Origin: Bacilli bacterium
Lineage (GTDB): Bacteria; Bacillota_I; Bacilli_A; RF39; UBA660
Direction of reading: 5' to 3'
Length of the DNA: 32,060 bases
NCBI GenBank assembly: GCA_017542465.1
Contig: JAFXXB010000010.1
Coordinates: 1 to 32,060 of the forward strand
Shown here: positions 1 to 6,611 of the stretch, one piece after another
Layout: each line of letters starts with the position of its first letter
Position numbering within the stretch: position 1 is the stretch's first letter
Translations under genes and position numbers: made by a program
Notes under the pieces: model-generated
Database searches by the model: none
What the model saw: only the letters and a program-made list of their open reading frames with translations
What the model was told of the DNA's origin: nothing

Positions 1-2
1 CA

Positions 3-31
3 TTGAAAAATAAAAAATAGTATTATAAAAT
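3..31 (+). promoter_or_regulatory. Promoter of the candidate antitoxin RNA
   Basis: A -35-like TTGAAA (3-8) is separated by 17 bases from a -10-like TAAAAT (26-31), so transcription would start near 38. No protein gene follows on this strand. The only downstream structure is a run of three hairpins ending in a terminator, which argues that the promoter serves a small RNA. This is a consensus match only; no start site has been mapped. Confidence 0.5.
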
Positions 32-37
32 GTAATT

Positions 38-115
38 AGAGGAAAGCATACCACTAATATGCTTGTCTCGATTTAGATTCGAGAAATCACCTAGTTTTTA
101 CTAGATGCTTTTTTT
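38..115 (+). ncRNA. Candidate small antisense/antitoxin RNA (about 78 nt)
   Basis: From the predicted start near 38 the sequence folds into three successive hairpins. The first pairs AAGCATA (44-50) with TATGCTT (58-64). The second pairs TCTCGA (66-71) with TCGAGA (79-84). The third, at 88-107, has one mismatch and is followed by seven T. There is no convincing reading frame. The RNA runs convergently towards the small hydrophobic peptide gene at 144-215 and would overlap the 3' part of that mRNA, the layout of Fst/par-type and TxpA/RatA-type type I toxin-antitoxin loci. The antitoxin role is inferred from layout, not from a family match. Confidence 0.45.
88..115 (+). terminator. Terminator of the candidate antitoxin RNA
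   Basis: CACCTAG (88-94) pairs with CTAGATG (101-107) with one mismatch around a six-base loop, followed after one C by seven T (109-115). This is a Rho-independent terminator for the plus strand. Confidence 0.6.
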
Positions 116-143
116 GTTATCAACCAAATAACCCCCTGATTGA

Positions 144-215
144 TTATCTAAATATAATAATCAAAATAATAATTATAATCAGTGCTAAAATGAGCAAGTC
201 ATTTTTCTTTATCAT
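144..215 (-). CDS. 23-residue hydrophobic peptide, candidate type I toxin
   Basis: The reading frame starts at ATG (213-215) and ends at TAA (144-146). The product begins MIKKND and ends FR; almost everything between is Leu, Ile, Ala or Phe, so it is one membrane-spanning helix with a basic start and end. A strong GAGGAG Shine-Dalgarno lies just upstream, but it is partly held in a stem CTCAC-GAAA-GTGAG, the kind of translation block seen in type I toxin leaders. A TATAAT at 282-287 gives a leader of about 60 nt. The short convergent RNA at 38-115 would overlap the 3' end. Size, hydrophobicity, sequestered ribosome site and convergent RNA fit the Fst/Ldr/BsrG class by architecture, but I recognise no named family. 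It could also be a harmless small membrane peptide. Confidence 0.5.
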   Translation of the reverse strand: MIKKNDLLILALIIIIILIIIFR

Positions 216-221
216 AAAAAT

Positions 222-240
222 CTCCTCACTTTCGTGAGAC
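222..240 (-). promoter_or_regulatory. Hairpin covering the ribosome site of the small peptide
   Basis: Read on the minus strand, CTCAC and GTGAG pair around a GAAA tetraloop, and the GAGGAG ribosome site begins inside the 3' arm. Opening or closing this stem would control translation of the peptide at 144-215. The pairing is directly visible; the regulatory role is inferred. Confidence 0.45.
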
Positions 241-281
241 AAACATCTAGGATATACTACCCTCTACTATTTATATTAACG

Positions 282-287
282 ATTATA
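282..287 (-). promoter_or_regulatory. -10 element for the small hydrophobic peptide gene
   Basis: A perfect TATAAT on the minus strand lies about 67 bases upstream of the peptide start codon, giving a leader of about 60 nt. No good -35 is visible 17 bases upstream, only T-rich sequence that overlaps the neighbouring terminator. Confidence 0.4.
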
Positions 288-312
288 CCCTAAAATCTCG
301 AATTAAAAATAA

Positions 313-340
313 AAAAATATGCAATTTCTTGCATATTTTT
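313..340 (-). terminator. Terminator after the SPFH gene
   Basis: AAAAATATGCAA (313-324) and TTGCATATTTTT (329-340) form a perfect 12-base stem around TTTC. It lies ten bases beyond the stop codon of the SPFH gene and is symmetrical, so it may work in both directions. It separates that gene from the candidate toxin promoter. Confidence 0.75.
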
Positions 341-350
341 ATTTATCTAA

Positions 351-1544
351 TTATTCAGCTGGAGTTTCTTCAGTTGTTTCTTCTACTGGAGTTTCTTCAG
401 CAGGTGCTTCTGCAACTGGAGCTTCTTGAGCTGGAGCAGCTTCTTCAGTTGGAGTAGTAACTACACCAGCAAATGCTTCTCCTGGAGTTGGTTGAACTGG
501 AGCTTCTTGAGCTGGAGCAGCAGCACCATTACCCATAGCAGTATTTAATACATTTGCACCTTGAGTTTGAGCCATACCCATTCCCATGAATCCCATCATT
601 GCACCATTATCATTATCAGCAGCCTTATTCATAGCTGAAGCTGTAGCAGCAGCCATAGTACCTGCCATATTGTTTGCATAAACTTGTCCAAGTCTTGCAG
701 TCTTAGCAATTTCAGCATCCATTTCAGACATAACCTTAATAGAGTCTTCAGTTGCATTAATGTTAATTGTAACATCTCCAACTTCTAAACCATATTGATT
801 CTTCCATGAAGCAGTTAATAATTGATTCATTAATGTTGTAATATCAGTTTGATAATTTTGAATTTCAGTAAATGATACATTCTTTTTTGTCATTAATAGA
901 GAAATTGCTTGTCCAACATTTTGAGAGAATTGTTGTTTTAACATTGAAGTATTTCCTTCTGAAGTAAATACATCATTTAATGTTAAAGTATCTTTTGGAT
1001 TAGCACCAATTACAGTGTTAATTAAGATAGCTGGATCAACAATCTTAACAGCATACATACCATTGTATGTAACTCTAACTGATTGATAAACTGGATCCTT
1101 GATCATAACTGGTTGTTGAGAACCATAAGTTAAACCAGGTATTAATTTGATATTAACATAGTAAACTCTTTGATCCTTTGCAGGTTGTCCACCATAAGTA
1201 ATACGGCTTCCAATAGTCTTGATTGATTCAACAATACCATTTCCTAATCCTCCACAGAAGATTGATGGTTCAGATGATGAATCAAAAGTATATGTTCCAG
1301 ATTCAGCTGTGAATTCAACAATTTTACCATTGTCGATTATCATCATAGCCATTCCTTCTGGTACAGCTATACCTGTTCCGTTTGATAATACTCCTTCTGT
1401 ATATCCTTTGTCTTCGCTTCCATGTTTAACTGTTCCTCTTTGTACAATTACATCATTATCAACAGCTGGACATTCAACGAACTCTTTAAATTGATCAGCA
1501 ATTACATTCTTAGCTGAATCAATAGCAGCTTTGATTAATCCCAT
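351..1544 (-). CDS. SPFH (band 7) domain protein, YdjI-like
   Basis: A 397-residue protein of the SPFH/'virion core protein' group that includes Bacillus subtilis YdjI; such proteins assemble at membranes and are linked to membrane stress and PspA-type systems. It begins MGLIKAAIDSAKNVIADQF, followed by the family-typical region around residues 23-35 (ECPAVDNDVIVQRG) and the SPFH core to about residue 290. There is no transmembrane start. A Met/Gly/Ala-rich stretch follows, then about 55 residues of Pro/Ala/Glu-rich low complexity (APAQEAPV, EETPVEE). Many relatives are expected to carry a zinc ribbon at the C-terminus; none is seen here. An AGGAGG ribosome site sits eight bases before ATG. 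The gene is monocistronic, with an extended -10 promoter upstream and a strong terminator downstream. No PspA homologue is in the window. Confidence 0.8.
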   Translation of the reverse strand: MGLIKAAIDSAKNVIADQFKEFVECPAVDNDVIVQRGTVKHGSEDKGYTEGVLSNGTGIAVPEGMAMMIIDNGKIVEFTAESGTYTFDSSSEPSIFCGGLGNGIVESIKTIGSRITYGGQPAKDQRVYYVNIKLIPGLTYGSQQPVMIKDPVYQSVRVTYNGMYAVKIVDPAILINTVIGANPKDTLTLNDVFTSEGNTSMLKQQFSQNVGQAISLLMTKKNVSFTEIQNYQTDITTLMNQLLTASWKNQYGLEVGDVTININATEDSIKVMSEMDAEIAKTARLGQVYANNMAGTMAAATASAMNKAADNDNGAMMGFMGMGMAQTQGANVLNTAMGNGAAAPAQEAPVQPTPGEAFAGVVTTPTEEAAPAQEAPVAEAPAEETPVEETTEETPAE

Positions 1545-1590
1545 ATTCTCATCCTCCTATAAATAAATATTTGATAATCATCATAAATTT

Positions 1591-1599
1591 ATTATATCA
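1591..1599 (-). promoter_or_regulatory. Extended -10 promoter of the SPFH gene
   Basis: The minus strand reads TGATATAAT, a perfect TATAAT preceded by TG and one base. That extended -10 form does not need a good -35, and none is seen. The start codon is about 47 bases downstream. Confidence 0.5.
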
Positions 1600-1640
1600 C
1601 ATATTATTTAATGATATGTAAAATATTTATTTATATATGT

Positions 1641-1670
1641 AAAAAAAGAAGTAATATGGTATTACTTCTT
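1641..1670 (-). terminator. Terminator after the surface-protein gene
   Basis: AAGAAGTAATA and TATTACTTCTT (1660-1670) pair around TGG, and the A-run at 1641-1647 becomes the U-tract on the minus strand. The stem overlaps the TAA stop codon of the gene at 1669-3030. Confidence 0.75.
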
Positions 1671-3030
1671 AACTTACAGTAAATGGATCATCAGGAGTAC
1701 CACTTCCTACTAATGCTACTTCTGAATTTAGTGATACTACAGGTCTAACATTTGTTGAACTTGTATTATTCTCATCAGATATTTTACCATTATCATAAAC
1801 TGATGTAATTAAATTACCATAGTATACATTATAATATGATAGTGTCCAATACCCTATGTTTGTATATAAATATGAATAAGAAGATTCTCTATTAGTTAAA
1901 CCACCCAATGTTGCTTCATTTCCATCAATTAATCCTATTGGGTATGATAGACTTCCATTAGCTACACTTCTTTTGTCTGATTCTGAGCATGTCATAGAGA
2001 ATGAATTTCCATTTGAAAGACTATTACAGAACTCTGTATCCTCTAAATAACCTTGATATTCTATTAAGTGTTCAAAATACCATGCACTTAAATATTGTGC
2101 AACAACTACATTTTTATTATACTCACGATTGTTTGTTGCAAAAACACTTGTACCAATCGCAGTATTAGCTCCTGTTGTATTTGAGCAATATCCATTAGCA
2201 TCAGGTTCACCATTATATATAATCTTAATTCCACCTGTATTTGTTGTTCTTATTATTCTCCAACAATATCCACCAAATTTAACATGATTATGAACTTTAT
2301 CATGACCACCTCTGTAGAAGTAAATTGGAAAATCATCATTTTCAGTTCCAACTAAATAATATAAACCTTCATACTCATTTGATGATGTTGGAGTAGTAGG
2401 TGTTAATGCATCAGAACTCATATATTTAGTATTTTGAGATAATTTAGAAGCAGCTGCTCTTGATCTGAATTCATCAATATCTCCACTCTTAAATTTAATT
2501 ACTACGGATAAATCTAATGATGTTGATTCAGTTGGTAAATCAGAATCTAATGTTTCATCTTTTATTACATATTTTAAAACAAAAGTAGTATTCTTAACTG
2601 CACCAGGTATCCAATAATCACCAGGTTTAACTTCTCTTGTAGTACCTGTATAATATAATTTATAATCTAATATTCTAGCTTGTGATTCAGATACACCTTG
2701 TAACTCTATTGAATCAACTTTACCAGGTATTGTACCTTCATTAACAATATCAGCAGTAAATTTATAATCATCACCTATTTTATCTAAGTAAACATCAAAT
2801 GATATTTCCTTTTTTACTTCACCATCACTTATATGTGCTTCTGTATTTACGGTTGCTTTATGTGATACTGTTCCTACATTGTCAAAGTGTATATTAAAAT
2901 CTGCTTTACCTAAACCAACTCTACCATTTATTTTTAATGCTGTTGTAATAGCGGCATAACCAACAGTTATAGCTATTAAACATATAAATACAATTGTTAC
3001 TAAAGATATTCTTTTATTTCTATCATTCAT
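1669..3030 (-). CDS. N-terminally anchored surface protein
   Basis: A 453-residue exported protein. Residues 9-29 form a hydrophobic segment ending VGYAAITTALKING, similar in style to the leaders of SipW-processed, TasA/camelysin-like proteins of Bacilli. A beta-rich region follows to about residue 200. From about residue 225 a second domain carries GGYCWRIIRTTNTGGIKII and four cysteines spaced as two likely pairs, ending in RPVVSLNSEVALVGSGTPDD. This second domain recurs in surface proteins of uncultured gut Bacilli, but its function is not known to me. There is no LPXTG or NPQTN sorting signal, so the sortase elsewhere in the window is unlikely to anchor it. It is monocistronic with its own terminator. 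A 17-base palindrome sits over the -35 region. Confidence 0.6.
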   Translation of the reverse strand: MNDRNKRISLVTIVFICLIAITVGYAAITTALKINGRVGLGKADFNIHFDNVGTVSHKATVNTEAHISDGEVKKEISFDVYLDKIGDDYKFTADIVNEGTIPGKVDSIELQGVSESQARILDYKLYYTGTTREVKPGDYWIPGAVKNTTFVLKYVIKDETLDSDLPTESTSLDLSVVIKFKSGDIDEFRSRAAASKLSQNTKYMSSDALTPTTPTSSNEYEGLYYLVGTENDDFPIYFYRGGHDKVHNHVKFGGYCWRIIRTTNTGGIKIIYNGEPDANGYCSNTTGANTAIGTSVFATNNREYNKNVVVAQYLSAWYFEHLIEYQGYLEDTEFCNSLSNGNSFSMTCSESDKRSVANGSLSYPIGLIDGNEATLGGLTNRESSYSYLYTNIGYWTLSYYNVYYGNLITSVYDNGKISDENNTSSTNVRPVVSLNSEVALVGSGTPDDPFTVS

Positions 3031-3052
3031 TTGATATCACCCTTCGATTATT

Positions 3053-3058
3053 ATTATA
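3053..3058 (-). promoter_or_regulatory. -10 element of the surface-protein gene
   Basis: A perfect TATAAT on the minus strand gives a start near 3046 and a short leader holding the AAGGGTGAT ribosome site. The position expected for the -35 falls inside the palindrome at 3070-3086 and is not a consensus match, which suggests an activator-dependent or repressed promoter. Confidence 0.45.
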
Positions 3059-3069
3059 CATCGATTTAC

Positions 3070-3086
3070 ATTTGATAATATCAAAT
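3070..3086. promoter_or_regulatory. 17-base palindrome, possible operator
   Basis: ATTTGATA and TATCAAAT form a perfect 8-1-8 inverted repeat centred at the -35 position of the surface-protein promoter. ATTTACA and TGTAAAT arms lie further out. It is not followed by a U-tract, so a protein-binding site is more likely than a terminator. The binding protein is unknown. Confidence 0.4.
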
Positions 3087-3129
3087 AATTGTAAATTAAC
3101 TAATTATTTACGTAAATTAAAAGAAGAAA

Positions 3130-4686
3130 CTATTTAGCTTCTTCTTGTGCTCTTGTTTCACGTACAACTGTAATTTTAATTGTACCTGGATATTGCATTT
3201 CTGCTTCAATCTTATTCTTAATATCTCTTGCAATCTTAATAGATGTTAAATCATCTACTTCATCAGGCTTAACGATTACTCTGATTTCACGTCCAGCTTG
3301 CATTGCATAAGATTTATCAACACCTTCAAATGAATTACCTATTTCTTCTAATTGTTCTAATCTTTCAACATATTTTTCCATAGATTCATTTCTTGCTCCA
3401 GGACGAGCCGCAGATAATGTATCAGCTATTTGAACTAAAACAGCTATTACACTCTTTTGTTCTTCATCACCATGATGCGATGCAATTGAGTTAATTACAA
3501 CTTCATCTTCACCATATTTCTTAGCTAATTCTTTACCAATTTCAACATGAGATCCTTCAGTTTCAAAATCAATTGATTTACCAATATCATGTAATAAACC
3601 AGCTCTTTTAGCTAATGCAACATTCTCTCCTAATTCACCAGCCATGATACCACAAAGATTAGCTACTTCAATTGAATGTTGTAATCCATTTTGTCCATAT
3701 GATGTACGGAAATTTAATTTACCAATATAATTAACTAATTCAGGATCCATCTTAGATAATCCTAACTCATATAAAGCATTCTTACCTAATTCAGTAACCT
3801 TTTGATTCATATCCTTACAAGTCTTGTCATATATTTCTTCAATTCTTGTTGGATGAATTCTACCATCTTTAATTAATGTTTCAATAGTTATCTTAGCTAT
3901 TTCTCTTCTGTATGGATCGAATGAAGAAATAGTGATAGCTTCAGGTGTATCATCAATAATTAAGTCAACACCAGTTACAGCTTCAATAGTTCTAATATTT
4001 CTTCCTTCTCTACCAATTAATCTACCCTTCATTTCGTCATTAGGTAAACTAATAGTTGATGTAGTTTGTAAGTTAGCTACATCCATTGAGTACTTTTGCA
4101 TTGAAGATACTAGTAAGTCTTTTGCTTGATTATCAACTTCAAGTTTAGCTTCAGCCATTTCATCTTTAATGTACTCAGCTATTTCAACTTCCATTTCACT
4201 TTCAACACGTTTCATGATTTCATCATGAGCTTTTTCTTTTGAGTATTTTGCAATGCCTTCAAGTTTTTCTAATTCTTCTTTAATTAAAGCGTCCATTTTA
4301 TTATCTTTTTCTTGAACTTGTTTTTGTAAAGCAGTTAGATTTGCTTCTTTTTGTTCTAATGAAGCATCTCTATTTTGTAATAATTCTTCTCTATTATCTA
4401 AAGATTTTTCTCTTTTTAAAAGTCTTTCTTCAGCTTCTAAAGCTTCTTGTTTTCTTTCTTTAACTTCTTTATCTGCTTCTTGCTTCATCTTAAATTGTTC
4501 TTGTTTTAATTCAGCAAGGGCATCCCTTTTATTTCTATCTGCTTCTTTTTTTGCAGCGTTTATTATTTTTTCTGCTTTTTTACCAGCACCAAATCCTGTT
4601 AACAAAACAACAACGAATGTGCCAGCTATACCTACTACAAGGCCAATTAAAAGAAATACAAATGGAGTAACACTTCCTGTTCCCAT
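3130..4686 (-). CDS. rny: RNase Y
   Basis: Ribonuclease Y is the membrane-anchored endoribonuclease that starts mRNA decay in many Firmicutes. The 518-residue product has the full family layout. A transmembrane helix lies at about 7-30, followed by a long charged coiled coil to about 200, a KH RNA-binding domain with the GxxG loop IGREGRNI (about 224-231), and an HD domain with LLHDIGK (H366-D367) and further metal-binding histidines such as SHHGDEE (about 403-409). Length matches the usual 510-520 residues. The ATG is preceded by AGAGGAAA. It is transcribed alone from a TTGTAA-N17-TATAAT promoter that overlaps the previous gene's terminator. The predicted leader begins with an 8-4-8 inverted repeat. 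Confidence 0.97.
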   Translation of the reverse strand: MGTGSVTPFVFLLIGLVVGIAGTFVVVLLTGFGAGKKAEKIINAAKKEADRNKRDALAELKQEQFKMKQEADKEVKERKQEALEAEERLLKREKSLDNREELLQNRDASLEQKEANLTALQKQVQEKDNKMDALIKEELEKLEGIAKYSKEKAHDEIMKRVESEMEVEIAEYIKDEMAEAKLEVDNQAKDLLVSSMQKYSMDVANLQTTSTISLPNDEMKGRLIGREGRNIRTIEAVTGVDLIIDDTPEAITISSFDPYRREIAKITIETLIKDGRIHPTRIEEIYDKTCKDMNQKVTELGKNALYELGLSKMDPELVNYIGKLNFRTSYGQNGLQHSIEVANLCGIMAGELGENVALAKRAGLLHDIGKSIDFETEGSHVEIGKELAKKYGEDEVVINSIASHHGDEEQKSVIAVLVQIADTLSAARPGARNESMEKYVERLEQLEEIGNSFEGVDKSYAMQAGREIRVIVKPDEVDDLTSIKIARDIKNKIEAEMQYPGTIKITVVRETRAQEEAK

Positions 4687-4710
4687 TCTTTTTTCCTCTT
4701 TTCATATTAT

Positions 4711-4730
4711 TTATAGATTAATATCTATAA
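4711..4730 (-). promoter_or_regulatory. Inverted repeat at the 5' end of the rny transcript
   Basis: TTATAGAT and ATCTATAA pair perfectly around TAAT. The predicted rny start is near 4728, so the repeat is either a 5'-terminal stem-loop in the mRNA or an operator at the start site. It ends about 24 bases before the start codon. Confidence 0.35.
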
Positions 4731-4734
4731 ACTT

Positions 4735-4763
4735 ATTATATGTTAAAAAAAAAGTTTTTACAA
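4735..4763 (-). promoter_or_regulatory. Promoter of rny
   Basis: Minus-strand TTGTAA (4758-4763), a 17-base spacer and a perfect TATAAT (4735-4740). The -35 lies inside the terminator hairpin of the upstream gene. Confidence 0.65.
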
Positions 4764-4773
4764 TGAAAAACTT
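4745..4773 (-). terminator. Terminator after the ComEC-like gene
   Basis: AAGTTTTT (4752-4759) pairs with AAAAACTT (4766-4773). The A-run at 4745-4753 supplies the U-tract on the minus strand. It lies just beyond the stop codon at 4777. Confidence 0.75.
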
Positions 4774-4776
4774 CTT

Positions 4777-5604
4777 TTATTTCAATTTATCAAATTTAAG
4801 AAAATAACCATTTGATGAAATGCTAATATTATCATCACCAGTTTTATAATACTTCTTTCTTTTACTATCTAAATAATCAATTAATTTATCTTCATATATA
4901 TTAGATGAGATAACTATATACTTAGGTCTTACATCTTCAATTAGTTTTTTATCATTCTTTTGAAAATTACCATGGTAAGGTAATTTAAGTACATCATATG
5001 TTCCTTTATGATCATTTAAATAATCTTGTATTCTATCATTTTGAGCATCACCCATGAATAAAAATGATTTGTATTTATATTTAATTGATGTAATAAGTGA
5101 CGAATTATTTGAAACATCCTCTTCATATATCTTTGTTGGTCCATTTATAATTATTTGTAATTCGCCTATAGATATATCTAAATCTCCTTCTACTTTAATA
5201 GGAGTAATATTTTTCTTTTTAATTGATTCTAAATAATTATTATAATATGTAGAATCTTTAGTAGTATTAGTTATATAAATATTTGATACTTCATAGTTAT
5301 CTATTATTTTTGATGCAGAACCAATATGATCTTTATCAAAATGAGTAAGTATTAGATAATCTATCTTATTTATCTTATTACTATTTAAATAAAGATTTAA
5401 TTTATCATAGAATTCTTCTTCGCCTGTATCTATAAGTATATGTTTATCTTCAAATGTTATAAGAGCTGAATCAGCTTTACCAGCATTAAAGAAATAAACA
5501 TTTAATTTATTAACTTTATAATTTAATAAATAACAAATAATACCTGCTATAATTAGAATAACAAATAATACTATTATTAAGATTATAGTTGTCTTTTTAT
5601 CCAT
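4777..5604 (-). CDS. Membrane-anchored ComEC-like metallo-beta-lactamase protein
   Basis: A 275-residue protein with one N-terminal transmembrane helix (about 5-27) and an extracytoplasmic metallo-beta-lactamase domain. Visible motifs are FFNAGKADSALI, ILIDTGEEE, the metal-binding THFDKDHIG (HxDxDH), a GDAQNDR segment and LPYHG. These match the C-terminal nuclease-like domain of ComEC and the stand-alone 'ComEC/Rec2-related' hydrolases. The ComEC membrane channel itself is absent, so it is not a complete DNA-uptake channel. Its substrate, perhaps a nucleic acid or phosphodiester, is unknown. It overlaps the DUF4186 gene by 22 bases and has a GAGGTGAT ribosome site inside that gene, so the two are co-transcribed. 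Confidence 0.8.
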   Translation of the reverse strand: MDKKTTIILIIVLFVILIIAGIICYLLNYKVNKLNVYFFNAGKADSALITFEDKHILIDTGEEEFYDKLNLYLNSNKINKIDYLILTHFDKDHIGSASKIIDNYEVSNIYITNTTKDSTYYNNYLESIKKKNITPIKVEGDLDISIGELQIIINGPTKIYEEDVSNNSSLITSIKYKYKSFLFMGDAQNDRIQDYLNDHKGTYDVLKLPYHGNFQKNDKKLIEDVRPKYIVISSNIYEDKLIDYLDSKRKKYYKTGDDNISISSNGYFLKFDKLK

Positions 5605-5933
5605 CTTATAATCACCTCAGTTATATAATTTATTTCTTCATCAGTTAATACTTTATCATCATTTATATGATGAATTCTACTTAAACATCCACGACAACAA
5701 CATCCTGTTGCATGTTGAGCAATAAAAGTTGGATGAACTTGTTTCATTGGTGTTTGTTTGCCATCATTAGGTAATTTTACTTTTAATCTTTGTATTATTA
5801 TTTCTTTTGTATCTTGTTTTATCTTATCTATTCCTTTACCCTTAACATATTCCTTCATCTTATCATTTAGATGAAATGAACCTCTGAACTTTGATTTAGA
5901 AAGAAATAATAATAATTTATCAATCTTATCCAT
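5583..5933 (-). CDS. DUF4186 family protein
   Basis: A 116-residue soluble protein. The first part has KSKFRGSFHL and the centre has the family signature NDGKQTPMKQVHPTFIAQHA, directly followed by TGCCCRGCLSRIHHI. The Cys-rich CCCRGC and nearby histidines suggest a metal site. The function of DUF4186 proteins is not established. The start follows an AAGGTG ribosome site. Its 3' end overlaps the ComEC-like gene by 22 bases. No promoter is seen in the 24-base gap upstream, so it may depend on a promoter that is not obvious or on readthrough of the terminator there. Confidence 0.85.
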   Translation of the reverse strand: MDKIDKLLLFLSKSKFRGSFHLNDKMKEYVKGKGIDKIKQDTKEIIIQRLKVKLPNDGKQTPMKQVHPTFIAQHATGCCCRGCLSRIHHINDDKVLTDEEINYITEVIIRWIKRQL

Positions 5934-5945
5934 ATTACACCTTAA

Positions 5946-5976
5946 TTAAAAAGGATGTTATATAAAGAACATCCTT
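5946..5976 (-). terminator. Terminator after the zinc-ribbon membrane protein gene
   Basis: AAGGATGTT (5951-5959) pairs with AACATCCTT (5968-5976). On the minus strand it is followed by TTTTTAATT. The stem overlaps the stop codon of the gene at 5958. Confidence 0.7.
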
Positions 5977-6611
5977 GCTATTTCTTCTTTTAAAGAATTG
6001 AAATCAAATATTATTAATCCAAGTATTGTTACAACTGCCAATATCATAGATATTTGAGGTAACATAGGATCTTGAGCTAAATGTAATAATACAAGTAATA
6101 ATGGAACAAATCCAAAGAATACATTCATTACTATTATATGAATATACTTTCTTGTATATCTTTGTTTTAATATTAATGCCATGATAGTTGAAAATACTAA
6201 ATCAAATATTGTTATTCCTGGAACAATATAATCCATGATTAATTGGAATCTAGTAAAATAATACCATCCAGCTAATAAAATTAAACATATAATACTTGTA
6301 TTAAAGAAGAAACTAATCCAATCCTTACGTGCTTTCTTAAAGAAATATCTTAATAATATATATCCAGATATACCTCCACATAATACATAAATGGAATATG
6401 TAAATGTTTTATCAGGATAATAATCTATATAGCCAACAGCAGCTATACCTATAATAACTAGGTATAATAATATATTTAAGAATAAATCTAGTTTTTTAAT
6501 TGAAGGCACAGGAAAAATAGGTGTACAATCACCAGTCAATCTTGATTGGCATAAAGGACACACTTTTTCATCAGTATTAATATCAATATTACAATTATTA
6601 CAATGCTTCAT
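5958..6611 (-). CDS. Zinc-ribbon membrane protein, DUF6320-like
   Basis: A 217-residue protein with an N-terminal zinc ribbon (C4, C7, C18, C21 in CNNC...CPLC) followed by six or seven hydrophobic helices from about residue 43 to the end. This layout fits DUF6320 proteins, which often lie next to acyltransferases of the condensation-domain fold. Here the start codon overlaps the acyltransferase stop codon (TAATG), so the two are translationally coupled. A role as membrane partner in acylation of a lipid or surface compound is inferred only from this pairing. Confidence 0.65.
   Translation of the reverse strand: MKHCNNCNIDINTDEKVCPLCQSRLTGDCTPIFPVPSIKKLDLFLNILLYLVIIGIAAVGYIDYYPDKTFTYSIYVLCGGISGYILLRYFFKKARKDWISFFFNTSIICLILLAGWYYFTRFQLIMDYIVPGITIFDLVFSTIMALILKQRYTRKYIHIIVMNVFFGFVPLLLVLLHLAQDPMLPQISMILAVVTILGLIIFDFNSLKEEIARMFFI

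Noticed and set aside
1219-1494. Plus-strand open frames inside minus-strand genes (for example here, 11703-12152, 23919-24287, 24435-24809)
   Set aside because: They lie opposite well-supported genes, lack ribosome sites and have compositions expected of antisense frames of AT-rich or Ala/Lys-rich genes.
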